Origin: Clostridia bacterium
GTDB lineage: Bacteria > Bacillota > Clostridia > Christensenellales > Aristaeellaceae
Length of the DNA stretch: 64,000 nucleotides
NCBI GenBank assembly: GCA_017549335.1
Contig: JAFYVB010000018.1
Location: 1 to 64,000, forward strand
Reading direction: 5' to 3'
A program made the translations under genes and the position numbers. The notes below the pieces were generated by a model. The model saw only the letters and a program-made list of their open reading frames with translations, ran no database searches and had not been told where the DNA came from. Positions 57,809-64,000 of this stretch are shown here, piece by piece. Positions within the stretch are counted from its first letter, which is position 1. Every line of letters starts with the position of its first letter.

Positions 57809-57837
57809 ATTATAGTGTAGGTGCAGGAACGTGTCAA
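57809..57837 (-). promoter_or_regulatory. Promoter of small RNA d
   Basis: TTGACA (57832-57837), 17 bp, TATAAT (57809-57814). Both hexamers are perfect consensus. Confidence 0.85.
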
Positions 57838-57888
57838 GTGCAGGCGGCAAGAAATTGAAAAAGACAAAAAGTTTGTTTGATCAAGCGC

Positions 57889-57968
57889 AAAAAATAGAGC
57901 TTACAACCATGGGACTTAGCGGCAATACAGCCGGTTCGCCCCCTGCCATAAACGGCGTTGCAAACTCT
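57889..57968 (-). ncRNA. Putative small RNA c
   Basis: About 80 nt. The predicted start coincides with AGAGTTTGCAAC (57968-57957), which pairs over all 12 nt, with two G-U pairs, with GTTGTAAGCTCT (57907-57896) just before a run of six U. The 49-nt interior can form further GC-rich stems (CGGC / GCCG). No reading frame of note. Confidence 0.6.
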
Positions 57969-57974
57969 GGACGT

Positions 57975-58003
57975 ATTGTAGCACGGATTTTTGAACTTGT
58001 CAA
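57975..58003 (-). promoter_or_regulatory. Promoter of small RNA c
   Basis: TTGACA (57998-58003), 17 bp, TACAAT (57975-57980). Confidence 0.82.
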
Positions 58004-58008
58004 AGAAT

Positions 58009-58036
58009 CTCCCGAAAAACCATAGCTTTTCGGGGG
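58009..58036 (-). repeat. Decayed copy of the tRNA-Arg terminator
   Basis: CCCCGAAAA / TTTTTCGGG stem-loop directly behind the truncated tRNA. It corresponds to the terminator at 58614-58645 but has lost the U-tract. Confidence 0.65.
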
Positions 58037-58041
58037 ACGTT

Positions 58042-58086
58042 TGGTACACCCGGTGCGATTCGAACGCATGGCTTTCAGGGTCGGAA
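58042..58086 (-). pseudogene. Truncated tRNA-Arg (3' half)
   Basis: From the anticodon loop to CCA this matches the intact tRNA-Arg at 58653-58729 with only a few differences (TTCCGACCCTGAAAGCC against CTCCGACTCTGAAGGCC, then identical). The 5' half is missing. Such partial copies arise when an integrase inserts at a tRNA 3' end or by local duplication. A promoter-like TTGTTC-18-TATACT (-10 at 58086-58091) lies just upstream. Confidence 0.8.
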
Positions 58087-58114
58087 GTATATATCCGAGT
58101 CAAAGATATGAACA

Positions 58115-58190
58115 AATAAAAACATCACACAGGCTATAACCCGTAAGTATGGCGAAGTGCCATACACGGAATTCCTGCGCGATGTTTCTG
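58115..58190 (-). ncRNA. Putative small RNA b
   Basis: About 75 nt. ACATCGCGCAGG (58185-58174) near the 5' end pairs over 12 nt, with two G-U pairs, with CCTGTGTGATGT (58133-58122) just before a U-rich tail. The interior is a clean hairpin, GTATGGC / GCCATAC extended by CCGT / ACGG (58141-58169). Confidence 0.62.
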
Positions 58191-58195
58191 TGAGA

Positions 58196-58224
58196 AGTAT
58201 ATCCGAGAACGAGGAGAATGTCAA
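58196..58224 (-). promoter_or_regulatory. Promoter of small RNA b
   Basis: TTGACA (58219-58224), 17 bp, TATACT (58196-58201). Confidence 0.82.
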
Positions 58225-58275
58225 TGGAAAAAATCATGACAGAAGCTATATGCAGAAGAAGCACTGCATGAAAAA

Positions 58276-58296
58276 ACGGGTGAAATATTCACCCGT
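58276..58296 (-). terminator. Strong hairpin downstream of small RNA a
   Basis: ACGGGTGAA / TTCACCCGT with a 3-base loop and U-tract on the - strand. It is a second, back-up terminator after small RNA a. Confidence 0.75.
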
Positions 58297-58317
58297 GCAT
58301 ACAATGTTTTGTACATA

Positions 58318-58389
58318 GAAAAAGTAGCTGATATGGCGGAGGGTGTTCACTCCGAAAACGGAGGCTTAACCCTAAAGGCCACAGCTACC
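58318..58389 (-). ncRNA. Putative small RNA a
   Basis: About 72 nt. GTAGCTG plus TGGC at the 5' end pair with GCCA and CAGCTAC at the 3' end (a 3-nt bulge between), followed by five U. The interior contains CTCCG / CGGAG and AGGGT / ACCCT stems. Same architecture as small RNAs b, c and d. Confidence 0.62.
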
Positions 58390-58395
58390 GATATC

Positions 58396-58424
58396 AGTAT
58401 AGCAGAACTGTATGACCTTGTCAA
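58396..58424 (-). promoter_or_regulatory. Promoter of small RNA a
   Basis: TTGACA (58419-58424), 17 bp, TATACT (58396-58401). Confidence 0.82.
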
Positions 58425-58467
58425 GCGATAAGCAGGGAACAAAACTTGCAGGGATGGGAAACATCCA

Positions 58468-58498
58468 AATAAAAGGAGGGGCGAAAGCCCCTCTTTTC
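58468..58498. terminator. Bidirectional terminator-like hairpin
   Basis: GAGGGGC GAAA GCCCCTC (58476-58493) with A-rich and T-rich flanks. Read leftward it would end any transcript coming from the 58500-58600 stretch. Confidence 0.7.
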
Positions 58499-58509
58499 GA
58501 TTGTGGGAT

Positions 58510-58537
58510 TTTACACTTCTTTACACTTGTGTGTAAA
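58510..58537. promoter_or_regulatory. Operator-like repeat TTTACAC
   Basis: TTTACAC occurs at 58510 and 58520 (10-bp period) and is inverted as GTGTAAA at 58531-58537. A TATAAT-like sequence lies nearby on the - strand. It may be a repressor binding site, but no gene reads from here. Confidence 0.4.
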
Positions 58538-58613
58538 TTTGCATTGATTATATTGATTATTAGAGCAATAAAGGGGGAGAAGGGAAACGGAAAAAGCACA
58601 AAGAAAAGCATCA

Positions 58614-58645
58614 AAAACCCCCGAAAACCGTGGTTTTTCGGGGGT
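58614..58645 (-). terminator. tRNA-Arg terminator
   Basis: CCCCCGAAAA / TTTTCGGGGG stem followed by five U on the - strand, eight bases behind the tRNA 3' end. Confidence 0.9.
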
Positions 58646-58652
58646 TTCTGTG

Positions 58653-58729
58653 TGGTACACCCGGTGCGATTCGAACGCATGGCCTTCAGAGTCGGAGTCT
58701 GACGCTCTATCCAACTGAGCTACGGGTGC
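58653..58729 (-). tRNA. tRNA-Arg (anticodon CCG)
   Basis: 77 nt including encoded CCA. Acceptor GCACCCG / CGGGTGT (a G-U at the first pair), D-arm GCTC-AGTTGGAT-AGAGC, anticodon arm TCAGA-CTCCGAC-TCTGA with anticodon CCG, and T-loop TTCGAAT. The first T-stem pair is an A-C mismatch. It reads CGG codons. Own promoter and terminator. Confidence 0.95.
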
Positions 58730-58740
58730 ATAGCTTATAC

Positions 58741-58770
58741 ATTATAGCGCGGAAAGGCAGTTTCTGTCAA
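58741..58770 (-). promoter_or_regulatory. tRNA-Arg promoter
   Basis: TTGACA (58765-58770), 18 bp, TATAAT (58741-58746). Confidence 0.85.
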
Positions 58771-58807
58771 GGGAAACCCTTCGCGCAAAGGGTGCGGATA
58801 TGGGCGA

Positions 58808-58845
58808 AAAAGAAGGCCCTCTGCCGAAGCAGAGGGCCTTTTGTT
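58808..58845 (-). terminator. Terminator of the second ABC importer operon
   Basis: The perfect 12-bp stem AAGGCCCTCTGC / GCAGAGGGCCTT (58813-58824, 58829-58840) has a CGAA loop and flanking A/T tracts. Confidence 0.9.
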
Positions 58846-58877
58846 ATGTGTTTGCGAATATCAGGTCAGAGTGCAGA

Positions 58878-60419
58878 TTACTGCATTTCCTTCCAGATCT
58901 TGTAGATTTCCTGAGCAGAGGCTTCGCCGCCCATGGTCTTCCAATCGGCGATGTACTTATCCCATTCGGCGTCTACGTCGATCTTGCCGGCAACGGCATT
59001 GTAGAAGAACTGCTTCTCAAAGGGATCGAGGATGGCCTTGTATTCGTCCACGGTGGGCTTGGCAACGCCAACGGGGATCAGCTCGTTCACAACCTTGGAA
59101 ACGGCGTCTTCTTCACCGGCTCTGTTGTGGTAGGCGATGATGTTGGCATACTCATGACCGAAGGTGAACAGCTGCATTTCGGCAGAATGACGGAAGTTGA
59201 TGATCATCCACTTCAGAGCGTCGCCCGCCTGGATGGGGCCGGACTGGTATTCAGCGGTCTTAACGGCCATGCCGTTGTCCAGGGTGTAATGCTTGCCTTC
59301 TTCGCCGGACCAGATCAGCTTATGGATTTCCATATCGGTGCACTGGGCCTCGTAGATCTCCAGGATGCGGATCAGGGCTTCGTCAGAGCAATTCCAGCCG
59401 AAGCAGTGATAACGCCAGGGAGCGGTCTGCAGTTCGAACACGGAGCCTTCCAGAGGATCCACAACGGTGCCGTACGCGCCGGGCACGTTCTTGATCATCT
59501 GAGCATACCACAGCTGGGGAGAATAGGTGGGCAGCATTTCGATGGTAGCGATGTGCTTGAAACCGATCTTGCCTTCGGCGGCCAGGTTGTCGCCTTCAGC
59601 GTTGGTCAGGGACATGTCAGGATAGATAGCATTGGCATCCCACAGCTCGTTCAGGAACTTGATCAGCTCCTTGAATTCGGGAGAAGTGGTGGCCTTGTAA
59701 GCAACGTTGTTTTCTTCGTCGATGTACCAGGAATCCTGCTGGTTGGCGGAGCCTTCGGGCAGGGTGATGCCGAACGCCGCGCACAGAGGAGCGATTTCGT
59801 CGAAGTCTTCGGACAGGTTCAGAGCCCAGGTGTCAGCGATGCCGTTGCCATCGGGGTCTTCATTGGCGAAAGCGATAGCGACCTTTTTGAAGTCTTCCAG
59901 GGTCTTGGGGACTTCCAGGTTCAGGGCGTTCAGCCAGTCCTGACGGACCATGAACAGGGGGAATACTTCGCCCAGACCGGAGGGGAAGCACAGCAGAGAG
60001 TCATTCTCTTCCACGTACAGGGCGGTCTTCTTGATCTGTGGATAGTTCTTCATCAGCAGATCATAGACGGTGGGAGCGTGTTCCTTGATCATAGCCAGAG
60101 GAACTTCGCGGGTCAGTTCCTGATCCAGAACGGTGGTCAGGTACTTGGTGGCGATCAGGAAATGATCGGGGATGTTGTCGTAGTCAGCGAAGACGGCCAG
60201 CATCTGCTCGTCAACGTTGGAAACGGCGTCGATGGAATGGATGGTGCAGTTGAAGATCTCGTTCAGCTTCTGGATAACGTAGGCGTCGTCGCCGGGAAGG
60301 GTTTTGCTGGTGGCGTTGCCGAGGTAAGTAAACTCGACATGGTTTTCATAAGCAGCCATCGCGGGAACGCAGGACAGCAGCATCATGACAACCAGCAGGA
60401 TGCTAAGGGTCTTTTTCAT
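58878..60419 (-). CDS. Extracellular solute-binding protein of the second ABC importer
   Basis: 513 aa. The signal peptide is about residues 1-22 (MKKTLSILLVVMMLLSCVPAMA) with cleavage after AMA; there is no clear lipobox. The remainder is a large family 1-type binding protein for oligosaccharides. The start at 60419 follows GGAGG; the frame is open further upstream only through hairpin DNA. It is the last gene of the operon and is separated from the permeases by two strong stem-loops, so its mRNA segment is probably more stable. Confidence 0.9.
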   Translation of the reverse strand: MKKTLSILLVVMMLLSCVPAMAAYENHVEFTYLGNATSKTLPGDDAYVIQKLNEIFNCTIHSIDAVSNVDEQMLAVFADYDNIPDHFLIATKYLTTVLDQELTREVPLAMIKEHAPTVYDLLMKNYPQIKKTALYVEENDSLLCFPSGLGEVFPLFMVRQDWLNALNLEVPKTLEDFKKVAIAFANEDPDGNGIADTWALNLSEDFDEIAPLCAAFGITLPEGSANQQDSWYIDEENNVAYKATTSPEFKELIKFLNELWDANAIYPDMSLTNAEGDNLAAEGKIGFKHIATIEMLPTYSPQLWYAQMIKNVPGAYGTVVDPLEGSVFELQTAPWRYHCFGWNCSDEALIRILEIYEAQCTDMEIHKLIWSGEEGKHYTLDNGMAVKTAEYQSGPIQAGDALKWMIINFRHSAEMQLFTFGHEYANIIAYHNRAGEEDAVSKVVNELIPVGVAKPTVDEYKAILDPFEKQFFYNAVAGKIDVDAEWDKYIADWKTMGGEASAQEIYKIWKEMQ

Positions 60420-60490
60420 AGTGGGGCCTCCTTGTTTTATTAATGGTCGGCATTGTCTGCCGATACATTTTGAAGAGATGGTTTCCGGTC

Positions 60491-60540
60491 GCCCGCATTG
60501 TCGCGGACAGCCCTTCATGGGCTCTCCGCTCTGTGCGGGC
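60491..60540 (-). other. Branched stem-loop upstream of the binding-protein gene
   Basis: GCCCGCA / TGCGGGC encloses GCGGA / TCCGC and AGCCC / GGGCT stems. No U-tract. It is likely a processing or mRNA-stabilising structure. Confidence 0.65.
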
Positions 60541-60543
60541 TTA

Positions 60544-60591
60544 GTAAAAATTCATCAATGATTCCTCCACAGGAGGTTGATGAATTTTTAC
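60544..60591 (-). other. 15-bp perfect inverted repeat spanning the permease stop codon
   Basis: GTAAAAATTCATCAA (60544-60558) pairs with TTGATGAATTTTTAC (60577-60591); inside, CCTCC pairs with GGAGG. The permease TAA lies in one arm. Read leftward the other arm contains GGAGG-8-ATGAATTTTTACTAA, a possible four-codon frame. It may regulate read-through to the binding-protein gene. Confidence 0.65.
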
Positions 60592-61478
60592 CCTTTGACA
60601 GATCCTACCATAACGCCCTTTACGAAGTAGCGCTGGATGAAGGGGTAGGTGATCAGGATGGGGCCGATGGCCACCAGCGTGGTGGCGGCTTCGACGGTGC
60701 GGGTGGCAAGGGCTTCGCCGCCGGAAACGGAGTCGCCGCTGGCGGCTTCCTTGGCGGTGATCAGCAGGTCACGCAGGTACTTCTGCAGCACGATCAGATC
60801 CTTGCTGCGGACGTACACGGTGGCGTCATACCAGGAATTCCAGTGCGCCACGGCAACCCACAGGGCCACGGTAGCCAGCACGGGCATACTCAGCGGAATG
60901 ATGATCTGGAACAGGATGACCGCGAAGGAAGCGCCGTCCACACGGGCGGATTCTTCCAGGGAATCCGGCAGACCGGACACAAAGTTGCGCACGATCAGCA
61001 GGTTGTAGGTGGTCATCAGCGAGGGCAGAACCAGCGCCCAGATGGTATTGTAAATGCCCAGTTCCTTGTAGGTCAGGAATTCAGGCACCATACCGCCGGT
61101 AAAGAACATGGGGATCAGGAAGAACAGCGACAGCGTGCGGCGGAAGGGCAGCTCTTTCTTGCCCAGCGGATAGGCCGCGCAGAAGTACAGCACGATGGAA
61201 ATGCTGGTACCCACCAGTGTACGGAAAATGGTGTTTTTGTACGCCGTCAGTACGATGTTGGTGGAAAACACCTGACGGTAGGCTTCCAGCGTAACGCCGC
61301 CCATGGGCCACAGCTTCAGGCCGCTTTTGTTGGCATAAGCCAGAGGACTCAGGGACATGACCGCCATATCCCAGAAGGGATAGAGCATGATGAACGCCAG
61401 AACGAACAGGATGACGGCGTTGATCCAGTTGAAAGCGCGGTCGCCGAAGGAACGGTGAATGTGATTACCTTTTTTCAT
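60588..61478 (-). CDS. ABC importer permease, LplC type (second system)
   Basis: 296 aa, six membrane segments; EAA loop 'EESARVDGASFAVILFQIIIPLS'; C-terminus 'YPFIQRYFVKGVMVGSVKG', nearly the same ending as the other LplC-type protein at 51574. It forms the channel with the LplB-type permease upstream. No ATPase gene is present in this operon. Confidence 0.93.
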   Translation of the reverse strand: MKKGNHIHRSFGDRAFNWINAVILFVLAFIMLYPFWDMAVMSLSPLAYANKSGLKLWPMGGVTLEAYRQVFSTNIVLTAYKNTIFRTLVGTSISIVLYFCAAYPLGKKELPFRRTLSLFFLIPMFFTGGMVPEFLTYKELGIYNTIWALVLPSLMTTYNLLIVRNFVSGLPDSLEESARVDGASFAVILFQIIIPLSMPVLATVALWVAVAHWNSWYDATVYVRSKDLIVLQKYLRDLLITAKEAASGDSVSGGEALATRTVEAATTLVAIGPILITYPFIQRYFVKGVMVGSVKG

Positions 61479-61493
61479 ATTCTCCGCACCTCC

Positions 61494-62468
61494 TTAATAT
61501 ACGCCTTCGCCGCCGAGGCGCTTGGTGATGTAGTTGGTGAAGAGTACCATGCCCAGACCGATGACGTTCTTGAACAGCGTAATGGCGGTGGAGTAGCCGT
61601 AGTCGTTCTTTTCAAGACCCATGCGGTAGGCGTAGGTATCCAGGATATCGCCCACGGAGTAGGTGAAGGAGTTGTACAGGTTGACGATCTGGTCGAAGCC
61701 GCCGTTCATGATCTCGCCCATGCGCAGGATGAACATGATGGTGATGACGGGCAGGATGGAAGGAACGGTGATGGAGAAGATCTTGCGGAAACGGCCTGCG
61801 CCGTCAATATCCGCCGCTTCGTACACGGTGGGATCGATGCCCGTGATGGCCGCCAGATACACGATGGAGCCCCAGCCGATGTTCTTCCACAGGGAGGACA
61901 TCACCACAATGGGACGGAACCAGCTTTCTTCCATCAGGAAGGATATTTTCTGTCCGCCGAATGCCACGATCAGATCGTTGACAACGCCGTTGACGGGAGA
62001 AAGCAGGGTGCGGAGCAGACCGGCCAGCACGACCCAGGAAATGAAGTGGGGCAGGTAGGTGATGGTCTGGATGACCTTCTTGTAGCGCTGGTTGCGAACT
62101 TCGTTGAGCATCAGCGCAAAGAGGATGGGCGCAGGGAAGGTAAGAGCGATCTTCAGCAGGCTGATGATCAGCGTGTTCATGAAGACCTGCTCAAAGTTGG
62201 GCGTGTTGAAGAGCTTGATAAAGTTTTTGAACAAGGGATTCAGCCAGTCGCTGCCTACGATGCCGTACTTGGACTTGTAGTTTTTGAAGGCAACCACCAC
62301 GCCGTACATGGGCGCATACTTGAAGACGGCAAACCAAATAACTGCGGGTAAAAGCAAAAGCAGCAGGCCGCGATACTTGTAGCATTCTTTCAGAGTGTGC
62401 CTAAAACGGTTTGCGAGTTTGTTGGTGCCGCGAGGCAACGCCACGGCGGCGGGTGCGTTGTTTTTCAA
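61494..62468 (-). CDS. ABC importer permease, LplB type (second system)
   Basis: 324 aa, six membrane segments; 'YRGLLLLLLPAVIWFAVFKYAPMYGVVVAFKNY' and EAA loop 'EAADIDGAGRFRKIFSITVPSI'. It appears to start at a TTG (62468) nine bases behind GGGAG; there is no better ATG. It is the first gene of the operon permease-permease-binding protein, the reverse of the gene order in the operon at 48830. Confidence 0.9.
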   Translation of the reverse strand: MKNNAPAAVALPRGTNKLANRFRHTLKECYKYRGLLLLLLPAVIWFAVFKYAPMYGVVVAFKNYKSKYGIVGSDWLNPLFKNFIKLFNTPNFEQVFMNTLIISLLKIALTFPAPILFALMLNEVRNQRYKKVIQTITYLPHFISWVVLAGLLRTLLSPVNGVVNDLIVAFGGQKISFLMEESWFRPIVVMSSLWKNIGWGSIVYLAAITGIDPTVYEAADIDGAGRFRKIFSITVPSILPVITIMFILRMGEIMNGGFDQIVNLYNSFTYSVGDILDTYAYRMGLEKNDYGYSTAITLFKNVIGLGMVLFTNYITKRLGGEGVY

Positions 62469-62540
62469 AAATATCAGCTCCCAAACAGTATTGATTTGTG
62501 GTAAATGGTATAAAAATGCAGATATAACACCGATAAAAGT

Positions 62541-62569
62541 ATTATAAAGTTTTCTTTTTGCGCTGTCAA
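62541..62569 (-). promoter_or_regulatory. Promoter of the second ABC importer operon
   Basis: TTGACA (62564-62569), 17 bp, TATAAT (62541-62546). It is followed by a ~65-base leader. Confidence 0.85.
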
Positions 62570-62759
62570 TACAATCTGTGATGACAAATGTGCAATTTGT
62601 GATATAAAAGCTGTTTAATTATGGGAGAGAATACACCCTCTTCCATCCGCTTTTGCCCGAAAACCACATGCATTTTCCTTCTCCGTCAAAGGTAAAACGC
62701 TTGCAAAATGGAAAAACACGGATATAATGAAAAGGAAGCCAACGGAAAGGATCTGCACC

Positions 62760-63452
62760 ATGAACGAAACCGTCATCCGTCCCGTGGCCCGCATTTATAC
62801 CGATTTTCCCGAAAAATTCGGCATTCCGCGTCAAAGCGGACTGATATCGGAATTGTGCGGACGCGTGGTTTTTGAAGAGGAATTCAGAAGACCCGAGGCG
62901 CTGCGGCGAATCGAGGAATTTTCCCATCTGTGGCTGATCTGGCAGTTTTCCAAGGCGGTCACAAAGGATTTCCGTCCCACGGTGCGTCCGCCGCGGCTGG
63001 GCGGAAACGAGCGGGTGGGCGTTTTCGCTTCCCGCGCTCCCTATCGGCCCAATTCGCTGGCGCTTTCCTGCGTAAGGCTCCTCAGGGTGGACTGGGAGGC
63101 GCCGGACGGCCCCGCGCTGATCGTAGGCGGCGTGGATATGCTCTCGGGTACGCCGGTCTTTGACGTAAAGCCCTATATTCCCGTGGCCGATTGTCATTCC
63201 GAAGCCACGCAGGGATATACCAAAGAAACGCGGGAGCACGCGCTCAGGGTGGAGGTCGGAGAGGAATTTCTGCCCCTGATCCCCGCGGACAAGCTCTCTG
63301 CCCTGCGCGGCGTACTGGCAGGGGATCCCCGTCCCGGCTACGAGGATGACCCCGATACGGTATACGGGATGAGCTTTGCGGGGATGGACGTCGGATTTAC
63401 CGTCAGCGAAGGCACGGCGAAGATCGTGCGTATCAATAAGGAGGAAAAATAA
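62760..63452 (+). CDS. trmO: tRNA (N6-threonylcarbamoyladenosine-N6)-methyltransferase
   Basis: 230 aa of the TrmO/YaeB (TsaA-like) family. It methylates t6A37 in some tRNAs using SAM. Landmarks are 'VARIYTDFPEKFGIPRQSGL', 'FSHLWLIWQF', 'RAPYRPNSLALSCVRLL', 'DMLSGTPVFDVKPYIPVAD' and a C-terminal 'RPGYEDDPDTVYGMSFAGMDVGF'. ATG at 62760 behind AAAGGA. The Dabb gene follows directly at its stop codon. Confidence 0.93.
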   Translation: MNETVIRPVARIYTDFPEKFGIPRQSGLISELCGRVVFEEEFRRPEALRRIEEFSHLWLIWQFSKAVTKDFRPTVRPPRLGGNERVGVFASRAPYRPNSLALSCVRLLRVDWEAPDGPALIVGGVDMLSGTPVFDVKPYIPVADCHSEATQGYTKETREHALRVEVGEEFLPLIPADKLSALRGVLAGDPRPGYEDDPDTVYGMSFAGMDVGFTVSEGTAKIVRINKEEK

Positions 63453-63737
63453 ATGGTTTGCCATATCGTGATGTGGAATCTCAAGGAAGAGAATAAGGAA
63501 GAAAACGCGCTGGCCATCAAGCAGGCGCTGGAGGCGCTCAACGGAAAGATCCCCGGCATGCACACCCTGCGCGTCAACCGCGGCTACAACGAAAAGGGCT
63601 TTGATCTGTGCCTGTACTCCGAGTTCGAGTCCGCACAGGCGGTGCTTGACTACGGCAACAACCCTCTGCACAAAGCCTGCCAGGAGATCGTGCACGCGGC
63701 CATGACCGAACGCGTGGTGTGTGATTACGAGCTGTAA
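63453..63737 (+). CDS. Dabb family (stress-responsive alpha/beta barrel) protein
   Basis: 94 aa, a single Dabb domain: 'MVCHIVMWNLKEENKEENALAIKQALEAL', 'IPGMHTLRVNRGYNEKGFDLCLYSEFES', 'YGNNPLHKACQEIV'. These small dimers are found in stress and detoxification contexts; the role is unknown. The ATG immediately follows the trmO stop codon, with GGAGG inside the trmO end, so translation is coupled. Confidence 0.88.
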   Translation: MVCHIVMWNLKEENKEENALAIKQALEALNGKIPGMHTLRVNRGYNEKGFDLCLYSEFESAQAVLDYGNNPLHKACQEIVHAAMTERVVCDYEL

Positions 63738-63761
63738 GCATTTAATAAGGTAGAAACCGAA

Positions 63762-64000
63762 ATGAAAAAAGCTGTTCAAAAGAAGAAGGGCTGCGTGCCG
63801 GCGGCCGTGCTTGTGATGCTTTCGGCACTGGTTCTGCTGGGTGTACGCTGGTTGCTGGCGACATGGCCGCATCTGTCGATGGATGAGATGGTGTATCATC
63901 TCACTGCCACCATTGACGGAGTGGATCCCGGCTTGGTGCGGTCGGGCATCATGACGAGCATACTGCCTGCGCTGGCGGCAGGCATGGTATCGCTGCTGAT
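63762..64000 (+). CDS. Start of an LTA-synthase-like (phosphoglycerol transferase) protein, cut by the window edge
   Basis: Only the first 79 codons are present. A basic N-terminus, a membrane segment (about 12-34), then 'WPHLSMDEMVYHLTATIDGVDPGLVRSGI' and the start of a second membrane segment. That phrase is typical of the N-terminal region of Clostridial LTA synthase family sulfatase-fold proteins, which polymerise glycerol phosphate on the outer membrane face. The catalytic domain lies outside the window, so the call rests on the N-terminus alone. AAGG precedes the ATG at 63762. Confidence 0.7.
   Translation, partial: MKKAVQKKKGCVPAAVLVMLSALVLLGVRWLLATWPHLSMDEMVYHLTATIDGVDPGLVRSGIMTSILPALAAGMVSLL

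Noticed and set aside
55610..57850. A 746-codon open frame on the - strand opposite the flavoprotein gene
   Set aside because: The protein is Gly/Val/His/Gln-rich without domain structure. The + strand frame encodes a complete, recognisable reductase. The open antisense frame results from the strong codon bias of that gene.
57831..58025. 64-codon + strand frame over small RNA c
   Set aside because: No Shine-Dalgarno site, no recognisable domain, and it lies antisense to a promoter-RNA-terminator unit and a tRNA remnant.
57889..58389. Small RNAs considered as SRP RNA, 6S RNA, tmRNA or RNase P RNA
   Set aside because: They are too short for 6S, tmRNA or RNase P, and the GGAA-tetraloop / AGGUCAGG-type SRP core and other hallmark motifs are absent.
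58224..58431. Frameshifted small gene on the + strand (MEKIMTEAI..., ending ...SIAELYDLVKR)
   Set aside because: Joining two frames gives a peptide of about 68 residues behind GAGGAG, but it needs a frameshift, matches no family I know, and is antisense to small RNAs a and b and their promoters, which account for the sequence constraints better.

Overview
The window looks like a chromosomal segment around the replication origin of a Gram-positive, Clostridia-like Firmicute, probably an uncultured gut or rumen carbohydrate degrader. The evidence is a serine T-box leader, a PurR/PurBox pair, sortase-type surface anchors, LplB/LplC-type sugar permeases, AddA, parS sites of the Bacillus/Clostridium consensus and near-consensus sigma-A promoters. 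The lineage is an inference from gene content; I could not run a classification.

Left part (1-11400). The left edge holds a leftward rRNA-type promoter and leader whose 16S gene lies outside the window. Then come two tandem secreted discoidin/PIG-L deacetylases, serS with its T-box, a small secreted protein, autoregulated purR with a sulfatase behind it, a three-gene operon behind an apparent yybP-ykoY (Mn2+) riboswitch, and a MATE exporter.

Origin region (11540-18130). A gene-free stretch carries DnaA boxes and a DnaA-box / GC-rich / DnaA-trio unwinding module directly upstream of dnaN. dnaA itself is not adjacent. A coiled-coil, His/Cys-rich protein, addA without addB, three perfect parS sites and a strongly structured non-coding segment follow.

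Cell-envelope and amino-sugar block (18130-30740): a GlmU-like acyltransferase, glmM and nagB; an LPVTG-anchored beta-helix surface protein; pth; an L,D-transpeptidase; and a four-gene Gld-like ABC operon (ATPase, permease, GldG-like, DUF4340).

Sugar block (30760-53550): a rhamnose operon (rhaA, rhaD, GH78 rhamnosidase, rhaB, P-loop ATPase), a two-domain glycosyltransferase, an FSA-type aldolase, a SrlD-like dehydrogenase divergent from a GH29 fucosidase, an AraC regulator, two tandem beta-helix surface proteins, a serine hydrolase, an ABC sugar importer (binding protein and two permeases) and an EamA transporter. The glycosidases release rhamnose and fucose, and the rha genes catabolise rhamnose.

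Right part (53580-64000). A P1 peptidase is divergent from a MerR regulator, and a secreted flavin-dependent reductase follows with a MerR-type 19-bp-spacer promoter. Next is tRNA-Arg(CCG) with a cluster on the same strand of four compact putative small RNAs and a duplicated tRNA 3' half. A second ABC sugar importer, trmO, a Dabb protein and the start of an LTA-synthase-like gene end the window. The small-RNA cluster (57.7-58.4 kb) is the most unusual thing I see here.
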